NCBI GenBank assembly: GCA_963813315.1
Contig: CAWEYO010000005.1
Location: 124,001-188,000, forward strand
From: CAWEYO01 sp963813315
GTDB taxonomy: Bacteria > Pseudomonadota > Alphaproteobacteria > Rhizobiales > Rhizobiaceae
DNA length: 64,000 nt
Reading direction: 5' to 3'
This document shows, one piece after another, positions 58,237 to 64,000 of the stretch. Position numbers and translations under genes: made by a program. The notes under the pieces were generated by a model that was not told the DNA's origin, did not search any database, and was given only the letters and a program-made list of their open reading frames with translations. Every line of letters begins with the position of its first letter. Positions within the stretch are counted from its first letter, which is position 1.

Positions 58237-58256
58237 CTGTCATCTAACTGTTACAT
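58237..58256 (+). promoter_or_regulatory. PHO box upstream of pstS
   Basis: Two direct 7-base half-sites CTGTCAT and CTGTTAC with a 4-base spacer, followed by AT, fit the PhoB-binding consensus of tandem CTGTCAT motifs 11 bases apart. It lies 69 bases before the pstS start. The rest of the gap 57965-58324 shows no gene; it includes a GTAGGGTGTGTCGG remnant of the GGGTGTGTTG repeat at about 58061. Confidence 0.75.
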
Positions 58257-58324
58257 GCAAAGCTTAAGCCCTCTCCCGGGCGCCAACTTGGCGTCGTGAC
58301 CATTTCCGGACAGGAGTAGGCCAA

Positions 58325-59329
58325 ATGAAGAAAGTTTTCCTCACCACGTCGGCCGGCGCGCTCGCGCTCGCCGCGTCGGTAAGCTATGCGGCGGCGCGCG
58401 ACCAGATCCAGATCGTCGGATCGTCGACCGTGTTTCCGTTCACCACCGCCGTAGCCGAGAAGCTCGGCCAGAGCGGCAAGTTCAAGACCCCGGTGGTGGA
58501 GTCCACCGGCACGGGTGGCGGCATGAAGCTTTTCTGCGGCGGTGTTGGCGAAAACACTCCGGACTTCACCAACGCTTCGCGTGCGATAAAGGACAGTGAG
58601 CTCGAGTCGTGCAAGGCGGCTGGCGTGACGCCCGTCGAGATAAAAGTGGGCTTCGACGGCATCGTGCTCGCCAACTCGAAGAGCGGATCGGCTGTCGATG
58701 TTTCCAAGGAACAGATTTTCAAGGCGCTTGCCAAGAATGTCGCGGTCGACGGCAAGGTGGTCGCCAACCCGTATGTGAACTGGGCCGATATCGACCCGTC
58801 GCTCCCGGCCACCAAGATCGAAGTGCTCGGTCCGCCGCCGACCTCGGGCACGCGCGATGCTTTCGTCGAGCTCGTCATGACTGAAGCCTGCCAGGAAGAG
58901 GTCAAGGCCGCCAACGAGAAGGCCTGCGGCGAGATCCGCGAAGACGGCGCCTATGTGGAAGCCGGCGAGAACGACAACCTGATCGTACAGAAGCTTGAGG
59001 CCAACCCGAACGCGTTCGGCATCTTCGGTTTCTCGTTCCTCGATCAGAACGCGGACAAGCTTCAGGGCCACAAGGTCGACGGTGTTGAGCCGACTTTCGA
59101 AAATATCGCCTCCGGCGACTATAAGGTCTCGCGTTCGCTGTATATTTACGCCAAGAAGGAGCATGTCGGCGTTATCCCCGGCATAGAAGAATTCATTGCG
59201 GAGTACACTTCAGACGCCGCCTGGGGCCCTGACGGATACCTCGTTGACAAGGGGCTCATTCCGCTGCCGGATGACCAGCGCGCCAAGTCTGCTGAAGACG
59301 CAAAGGCCTTGAAGGGCCTCGGCTCCTAA
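58325..59329 (+). CDS. pstS: Phosphate ABC transporter periplasmic binding protein
   Basis: A 334-residue high-affinity phosphate-binding protein. The signal peptide is residues 1-24 (ending VSYAAA). Phosphate-binding loops are recognisable: IQIVGSSTVFPFTTAVAEKL, VVESTGTGGGMKLFCGGVGENTPDFTNASRAIKDSE, and PPPTSGTRDAFVELVM. The ATG at 58325 follows ACAGGAGTAGGCCAA. First gene of the pst operon, preceded by a PHO box at 58237, so phosphate starvation through PhoB should induce it. It is separated from pstC by 325 bases that hold two palindromic repeats. Confidence 0.95.
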   Translation: MKKVFLTTSAGALALAASVSYAAARDQIQIVGSSTVFPFTTAVAEKLGQSGKFKTPVVESTGTGGGMKLFCGGVGENTPDFTNASRAIKDSELESCKAAGVTPVEIKVGFDGIVLANSKSGSAVDVSKEQIFKALAKNVAVDGKVVANPYVNWADIDPSLPATKIEVLGPPPTSGTRDAFVELVMTEACQEEVKAANEKACGEIREDGAYVEAGENDNLIVQKLEANPNAFGIFGFSFLDQNADKLQGHKVDGVEPTFENIASGDYKVSRSLYIYAKKEHVGVIPGIEEFIAEYTSDAAWGPDGYLVDKGLIPLPDDQRAKSAEDAKALKGLGS

Positions 59330-59432
59330 AGCGCGTCGGGGCGAAACGGATTTATGCGACGCGCTTTAGGCTATTGTTTTTGTGCATGTCGTTATCCCAA
59401 AACCGCTGCACACTTTTGGGGGACATGCACTA
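59328..59432. repeat. Second copy of the AAAGCGCGTCG...CGACATGCA mosaic repeat
   Basis: Starts at the pstS stop: AAAGCGCGTCGGGG...CGACGCGCTTT, AGGCTATTGTTTTTGT, then GCATGTCGTTATCCC...GGGGGACATGC. It is nearly identical to 29370-29473. Its position right after pstS could stabilise the upstream message against 3' decay. Confidence 0.75.
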
Positions 59433-59536
59433 AAGCACCGTCTACCCCTGCCGGTCCGGATCGCCTATGGTCCGGACCGGCATTCAGCTTCGCCTCGGCT
59501 TGGCAGCATTCAGCACTGCAGCGAAATGCGGGTCCG

Positions 59537-59643
59537 CTGGAGCATCGGACCCGAAAGTGGGCACCGGTTTCGGGAAAATCCGATGCTCCAACAAGGAGAT
59601 AGAGTGGCAGCGCTGATTCCGTCGAAGCGTCCGCCGCTCTAGA
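59537..59643. repeat. GAGCATCGGA-type palindromic repeat between pstS and pstC
   Basis: GGAGCATCGGACCCGAAAGT, GGGCACCGGTTTCGGGAAAA, TCCGATGCTCC, then ACAAGGAGATAGAGTGGCAG and the tail GTCGAAGCGTCCGCCGCTCT. Same family as 27333-27422. It ends 12 bases before the pstC start. The bases between the two repeats (59433-59536) show no gene. Confidence 0.78.
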
Positions 59644-59654
59644 GGTCCAGAGAA

Positions 59655-61043
59655 ATGTTCGTTTATCTCCTGCTCGTTCTCGCCGGCCTTTTCGCTGTCG
59701 CCTACCTTGTCGGCCGGGCGCGGGCCGGTGCCGTTGTCAATGGCGAAGTGGCCCGGCTGCATTCCCTGCCCGGTCAGCATGGCATGTTCCTCGCCCTGAT
59801 GACGGTACTGCCGCCGCTGCTTGCACTGCTGTCATGGGGCATCATCACGCCGGGTATCGAGGCATCGATGGTCAAGAGCCGTTTCGCAGCGGAGTTGGCC
59901 GGACTGGGCCTCCCGCAGCTCGAGGCGTTCATTCGCGACGCCCGCGCCATCGCCTTCGGAGGCGTCGTCGGCTTCAGCGACGCAACCAAGGAAGCGGCGG
60001 CGGCCGCCTACCGTTCGATTCATGCGACGAGCGTCTGGATCATCCTCGGGATCATGACGATCCTTGCCGTTGGCGGCTTCCTGGCGAGCTACCGCAAGAT
60101 CGCCCCGGCCTTTCGCGCGCGGCATGTCGTAGAGAGGATCGTGAAGATTTTTCTGATCCTGTGCTCGGTCGTCGCCATTCTCATCACGCTCGGCATCATC
60201 CTATCCCTGATCTTCGAATCGCTGCGCTTCTTCAGGCAGGTGCCGATCTACAAGTTTCTATTTGGCACCCATTGGAGCCCACAGAGCGCCTTCACGGGCG
60301 CGGGCGGCGAGGCTGGCGCCGTCAATGCCGACATTTTTGGCGCGGTACCGCTTTTCGCCGGTACGCTGCTCATCACCGTGATCGCAATGCTTGTCGCCGC
60401 GCCGGTCGGCCTGCTTTCGGCCATCTACCTTTCAGACTATGCATCGCGGCGCGTCCGCGCCGTGGCCAAACCGGTGCTCGAAATCCTGGCAGGCATCCCG
60501 ACGGTTGTGTACGGCTTTTTCGCGGCGCTTACGGTGGCGCCGTTCTTCCGCGGCCTCGGTGAAAGCCTGGGGCTCGGCGTGGCGTCCGAATCCGCGCTCG
60601 CCGCGGGCACCGTCATGGGGATAATGATCATACCGTTCGTCTCGTCGCTTTCGGACGACGTCATCAATGCCGTACCGCAATCGTTGCGCGATGGCTCAGC
60701 CGGTCTCGGCGCCACCAAGTCGGAGACCATCCGCAAGGTTGTGCTGCCGGCCGCGCTCCCCGGTATTGTTTCGGCGATGCTGCTTGCCGTCAGCCGTGCC
60801 ATCGGCGAGACGATGATCGTCGTGATGGCGGCGGGGTTGGCGGCGAATCTCACGATCAATCCGCTCGAGGCGGTGACGACGGTGACGGTGCAGATCGTCA
60901 CGCTGCTGGTCGGCGATCAGGAGTTCGACAGCGCCAAGACGCTCGTCGCATTCGCACTCGGGCTGGCCCTCTTCTGCATCACGCTCGGGCTCAACATCAT
61001 CGCTCTGCGCGTCGTCCAAAAGTATCGTGAGCAATATGACTGA
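59655..61043 (+). CDS. pstC: Phosphate ABC transporter permease PstC
   Basis: A 462-residue inner-membrane permease, longer than the enterobacterial protein because of an N-terminal extension with two extra helices and a soluble segment (about residues 1-165), as is usual in alphaproteobacteria. The permease core has IFGAVPLFAGTLLITVIAMLVAAPVGLLSAIYLSDYA, KPVLEILAGIPTVVYGFFAAL, ALAAGTVMGIMIIPFVSSLSDDVI, and the EAA-like LRDGSAGLGATKSETIRKVVLPAALPGIVSAML. It overlaps the start of pstA. Confidence 0.94.
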   Translation: MFVYLLLVLAGLFAVAYLVGRARAGAVVNGEVARLHSLPGQHGMFLALMTVLPPLLALLSWGIITPGIEASMVKSRFAAELAGLGLPQLEAFIRDARAIAFGGVVGFSDATKEAAAAAYRSIHATSVWIILGIMTILAVGGFLASYRKIAPAFRARHVVERIVKIFLILCSVVAILITLGIILSLIFESLRFFRQVPIYKFLFGTHWSPQSAFTGAGGEAGAVNADIFGAVPLFAGTLLITVIAMLVAAPVGLLSAIYLSDYASRRVRAVAKPVLEILAGIPTVVYGFFAALTVAPFFRGLGESLGLGVASESALAAGTVMGIMIIPFVSSLSDDVINAVPQSLRDGSAGLGATKSETIRKVVLPAALPGIVSAMLLAVSRAIGETMIVVMAAGLAANLTINPLEAVTTVTVQIVTLLVGDQEFDSAKTLVAFALGLALFCITLGLNIIALRVVQKYREQYD

Positions 61044-62649
61044 TACAGCCGCCACATTCGCCATTCCCGCTCGCGCCGCGAGCGTCCATACAAACGACGC
61101 TGCCCGGCAACGGCTGAGGGCTCGCTATGCCGCGGAGCGACGTTTCAAATGGATGGGCGCGGCAGCAGTCTCGGTTTCGGCTATCTTCCTGGTGCTGCTT
61201 CTGTCGACCATCGTGGTGCAGGCGATCCCGGCGCTGCGCATGAACTATCTGACGCTGCCACTCGATCTTTCGCCGGCAAAGGTCAATCCGAATGATGCGG
61301 CGGCAGCCGACTATGACAAGATCGTCCAGGATGCGCTGCTGGCGAATTTCCCGGAGGTGAAGGGCCGTCAGGACCGGCGGCTCGTCCGCGGCCTCATCTC
61401 GACGGGCGCCGGTACCTTGCTGCGCAACGATGTGGCCAACGGCGATGTGGCGCTCGGCGGCACGGTGAACTATGCGTTGCCTCTTGACGATTTTTCCGAT
61501 CTCTACATGAAGCAATTGCTTGCCGGCAAAGGCTCCACGCACCCCATAGACGCCACGCTGACGCCTTCGGCGGCAGCCGGCGACATCGATATCACCTTCG
61601 ACAAGGATGGCATCCTGGCCGTGGCCAGGGGGAGCGGCGCAATCGACGGCGGCAACGGCGTCCTGAAGCTGACAAGCGGTGTGCCTTCCTTGCTGGTCAG
61701 CATCGACGGCGGCGTCGTGAAGCTCAATGAGGTGGCGCCGGCCGCCAACGGAGGCGCCGTCGGTAAGGGCGCCGTCTACCGGCCGCTGGAAAACGCCAAC
61801 GCCGCCGCCCCCGGCACGTCAACGCTTCGCATCATCGATCTTGCGGAGGGGGCTCGAAAGATCTCCGACAGGCAGATCGTCTGGCTCGACGGGCTCAAAC
61901 AGCAGAGCCTTATCCAGAGCCGCTTCAATTCGCAGTTCTTCTTCACCGGCGCCAGCCGCGAACCCGAACTCGCAGGTGTCTGGGGCGCGGTGGTGGGCTC
62001 CTTCCTGACGATGCTGGTGACGCTCTCCCTCTCCTTCCCGATCGGTGTCTCGGCGGCGATCTATCTGGAGGAGTTCGCAAAAAAGAACCGGTGGACCAAT
62101 CTCATCGAGGTCAACATCAACAATCTTGCTGCAGTGCCGTCGATCGTCTTCGGCCTGCTCGGCCTCGCCGTCTTCCTGAACTTCTTCGGCCTGCCGCGTT
62201 CGGCTCCTCTGGTCGGTGGCATGGTTCTTGCGCTGATGACGCTGCCGATCATCATCATTGCCTCGCGCGCCGCTCTGCGCGCGGTGCCGCCGTCGATCCG
62301 CGAGGCCGCGCTCGCGGTCGGCGCCTCGAAGGTGCAGATGGTGTTCCATCATGTGCTGCCTCTGGCGATGCCTGGCGTCATGACCGGAACCATCCTGGGC
62401 ATGGCGCATGCGCTCGGCGAAACAGCGCCCCTGCTGATGATCGGCATGGTCGCCTTCATCGTCGACATCCCTGGCGGTTTCACCGACCCGGCAACGATCC
62501 TGCCGGTGCAGATATTCATGTGGGCCGACTTTCCCGAAGCGGGCTTCCAGCAAAAAACGGCGGCAGCGATTCTCATTCTTCTGGCATTCCTGATAGTCAT
62601 GAACGCGGCGGCTGTGCTCGTGCGTAAGCGCTTCGAACGCCGCTGGTAA
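61036..62649 (+). CDS. pstA: Phosphate ABC transporter permease PstA (long form)
   Basis: A 537-residue permease. One N-terminal helix (about 40-62) and a large extracytoplasmic insertion (about 65-300) are followed by the core with FLTMLVTLSLSFPIGVSAAIYLEEFAKKNRWTNLIEVNINNLAAVPSIVFGLLGLAVF, VLALMTLPIIIIASRAALRAVPPSIREAALAVGASKVQMVFHHVLPLAMPGVMTGTILGMAHALGETAPLLM. This extended form is typical of rhizobia. The ATG at 61036 is 8 bases before the pstC end; a GTG at 61027 is also in frame. Confidence 0.94.
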   Translation: MTDTAATFAIPARAASVHTNDAARQRLRARYAAERRFKWMGAAAVSVSAIFLVLLLSTIVVQAIPALRMNYLTLPLDLSPAKVNPNDAAAADYDKIVQDALLANFPEVKGRQDRRLVRGLISTGAGTLLRNDVANGDVALGGTVNYALPLDDFSDLYMKQLLAGKGSTHPIDATLTPSAAAGDIDITFDKDGILAVARGSGAIDGGNGVLKLTSGVPSLLVSIDGGVVKLNEVAPAANGGAVGKGAVYRPLENANAAAPGTSTLRIIDLAEGARKISDRQIVWLDGLKQQSLIQSRFNSQFFFTGASREPELAGVWGAVVGSFLTMLVTLSLSFPIGVSAAIYLEEFAKKNRWTNLIEVNINNLAAVPSIVFGLLGLAVFLNFFGLPRSAPLVGGMVLALMTLPIIIIASRAALRAVPPSIREAALAVGASKVQMVFHHVLPLAMPGVMTGTILGMAHALGETAPLLMIGMVAFIVDIPGGFTDPATILPVQIFMWADFPEAGFQQKTAAAILILLAFLIVMNAAAVLVRKRFERRW

Positions 62650-62663
62650 CGGGATACAAGGAT

Positions 62664-63479
62664 ATGAACATGCTTACCGAAACGGCCGTGGAAAATGCGA
62701 TCAGGGGCGGCAACCTCGAGCGCAACGTCAAGATGCGCGGCAGGAAGGTCTGTGTGTTCTATGGCGAGAAGCAGGCACTCTATGATGTGGACCTCGATAT
62801 TGGCGAGCGTCAGGTGACGGCATTGATCGGCCCTTCGGGCTGCGGCAAGTCGACCTTTCTGCGCTGCCTCAACCGCATGAACGACACCATCGAAATCGCC
62901 CGCGTCAAAGGCGAAATAGCGCTCGACGGCGAAGACATCTACGACCCGAAGATCGACGTCGTCGAGTTGCGCGCCCGCGTGGGCATGGTGTTTCAGAAGC
63001 CGAATCCGTTTCCGAAATCGATCTATGAGAATGTCGCCTATGGCCCCCGCATCCACGGACTTGCGAAGGGCCGCAGCGATCTCGACCAGATCGTGGAATC
63101 AAGCCTTCAGAAAGCAGCGCTTTTCAACGAGGTCAAGGATCGCCTTCACGAACCGGGCACCGGGCTTTCGGGCGGCCAGCAGCAGCGTCTATGCATTGCG
63201 CGAGCGATAGCGGTGAGTCCAGAGGTGATCCTGATGGACGAGCCCTGCTCGGCGCTCGACCCGATTGCCACCGCCAAGGTGGAGGAGCTGATCGACGAAC
63301 TGCGCGAGAACTACACGATTGTCATCGTCACGCATTCCATGCAGCAGGCCGCGCGTGTGTCGCAGCGCACGGCGATGTTCCACCTCGGCTACCTCGTCGA
63401 GGAAGGTGCCACCGACAAGATGTTCACCAACCCGGACGACAAGCGGACGCAGGATTACATCACCGGCCGGTACGGCTGA
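62664..63479 (+). CDS. pstB: Phosphate ABC transporter ATP-binding protein PstB
   Basis: A 271-residue ATPase. It shows Walker A GPSGCGKST, the PstB-specific LRCLNRMNDTIEIARVKGEIALDGEDIYDP, Q-loop MVFQKPNPFPKSIYENVAYGPRIHG, signature GLSGGQQQRLCIARAI, Walker B VILMDEPCSALDPIAT, and switch His VIVTHSMQQAARV. The first ATG is 62664; the second, 62670, is better spaced from AAGGAT and may be the true start. It lies 14 bases after pstA and 28 before phoU. Confidence 0.96.
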   Translation: MNMLTETAVENAIRGGNLERNVKMRGRKVCVFYGEKQALYDVDLDIGERQVTALIGPSGCGKSTFLRCLNRMNDTIEIARVKGEIALDGEDIYDPKIDVVELRARVGMVFQKPNPFPKSIYENVAYGPRIHGLAKGRSDLDQIVESSLQKAALFNEVKDRLHEPGTGLSGGQQQRLCIARAIAVSPEVILMDEPCSALDPIATAKVEELIDELRENYTIVIVTHSMQQAARVSQRTAMFHLGYLVEEGATDKMFTNPDDKRTQDYITGRYG

Positions 63480-63507
63480 TCCGGCAACCCACGACGAGGA
63501 GAGAACC

Positions 63508-64000
63508 ATGCGCGAGCATACCGTCGCGTCCTTCGACGAGGAACTCGAAAATATCGATCGGCTGATCCGCGACATGGGCAATCTCGCCGACACGATGGTC
63601 CAGTCCGCGACGCAGTCGCTGCTTTCGTCTGACAATGCGCTTGCCCAGCGCGTCATATCGGACGATGCCATCATGGACGCCAGGCAGCGCGAGCTCGACG
63701 AGCGTGCGATCACGCTGATCGCGAAGCGCCAGCCAATGGCGCAGGATCTTCGTGCGGTCGTGGGCGCGATACGCATGGCCTCCGACCTGGAGCGGATCGG
63801 CGATCTCGCGAAAAACATCGCCAAACGCGTCGGCGCGGTCGGGCAAAGCGCTGCGCCCAGAACGCTGTCGCACTCCATCGATGCGATGGCCGCACTCGTA
63901 CAGGTGCAAGTAGAGGGCGTCGTCGACAAGTATGTCGCACGCGACGCGGAGGGGCTGAAGCCGCTAAGGGCCGATGACGAAAAGATCGACATTCAGTACA
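63508..64000 (+). CDS. phoU: Phosphate signalling regulator PhoU, cut by the window end
   Basis: The first 164 residues of PhoU, the helical-bundle protein that links the Pst transporter to the PhoR kinase and damps Pho signalling. Recognisable: EHTVASFDEELENIDRLIRDMGNLADTMVQSATQSLLSSD and the metal-binding motif AIRMASDLERIGDLAKNIAKR of the first three-helix repeat. The second repeat begins but the stop lies beyond the window. The ATG at 63508 follows GAGGAGAGAACC. Last visible gene of pstSCAB-phoU; phoB would be expected next. Confidence 0.94.
   Translation, partial: MREHTVASFDEELENIDRLIRDMGNLADTMVQSATQSLLSSDNALAQRVISDDAIMDARQRELDERAITLIAKRQPMAQDLRAVVGAIRMASDLERIGDLAKNIAKRVGAVGQSAAPRTLSHSIDAMAALVQVQVEGVVDKYVARDAEGLKPLRADDEKIDIQY

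Overview
The window reads as chromosomal DNA of a Rhizobiales alphaproteobacterium, most likely a Mesorhizobium/Phyllobacteriaceae-type organism. This is inferred from the complete aglR-aglEFGAK alpha-glucoside cluster, DUF2794, DUF1223 and YggT family genes, a Mur/Fur-like regulator, high GC coding sequence, and many short palindromic intergenic repeats of the kind common in that group. No insertion sequence, phage, plasmid or CRISPR signal was seen.

Layout. 1-1176: cysH and a DUF934 gene of sulfate assimilation, both broken by a dense run of single-base frameshifts. 1247-4420: a small secreted protein, a class II aldolase, a Mur/Fur-type regulator and a ferredoxin-reductase-like flavoprotein. 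4534-12639: the alpha-glucoside system (aglK, aglA, aglG, aglF and aglE leftward; aglR divergent) with two LacI-type palindromic operators between aglE and aglR. 12702-15738: DUF167 (probably starting at a CTG overlapping the yggT stop), yggT, tRNA-Ala(CGC), and a LuxR-type response regulator with a NarX-like histidine kinase. 15969-23785: a Gly/Ser/His-rich exported protein, a formylglycine-generating-enzyme-like protein, an alpha/beta-hydrolase lipoprotein, a D-threonine-aldolase-like enzyme, a GntR regulator, and an mhqO/mhqD-like detoxification operon. 24015-30272: a large zinc-ribbon/adenylate cyclase/ATPase/TPR protein, a redoxin, DUF1223, a repeat- and hairpin-rich gap with a candidate small RNA, and DUF2794. 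30291-34488: a CUT2-type sugar ABC transporter whose two permease domains lie in one reading frame apart from a single-base frameshift.

34980-51474 holds a complete but rearranged complex I (NADH:quinone oxidoreductase) locus. nuoH, nuoI and a CBS-domain gene run rightward. Everything else runs leftward in the order nuoJ, K, an extra Mrp/NuoM-like antiporter gene, an 84-residue membrane protein gene, a NuoL-like gene, nuoM, N, A, B, C, D, E, F, G. It encodes four antiporter-like subunits instead of three and a long NuoG that keeps the extra N7 cluster ligands. It is therefore unlike the mitochondrial-type alphaproteobacterial enzyme and is the most interesting system in the window.

51753-57964: a DUF3300/DUF2950 exported pair, a uridine-kinase-like P-loop kinase, a gene-poor stretch, and a CHASE2 adenylate cyclase with its FecR-domain partner. 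58237-64000: the phosphate regulon pstS-pstC-pstA-pstB-phoU (phoU cut by the window end) behind a recognisable PHO box. Three reading-frame breaks (cysH, DUF934, the sugar permease) leave the conserved residues intact, so sequencing error must be excluded before calling them pseudogenes.
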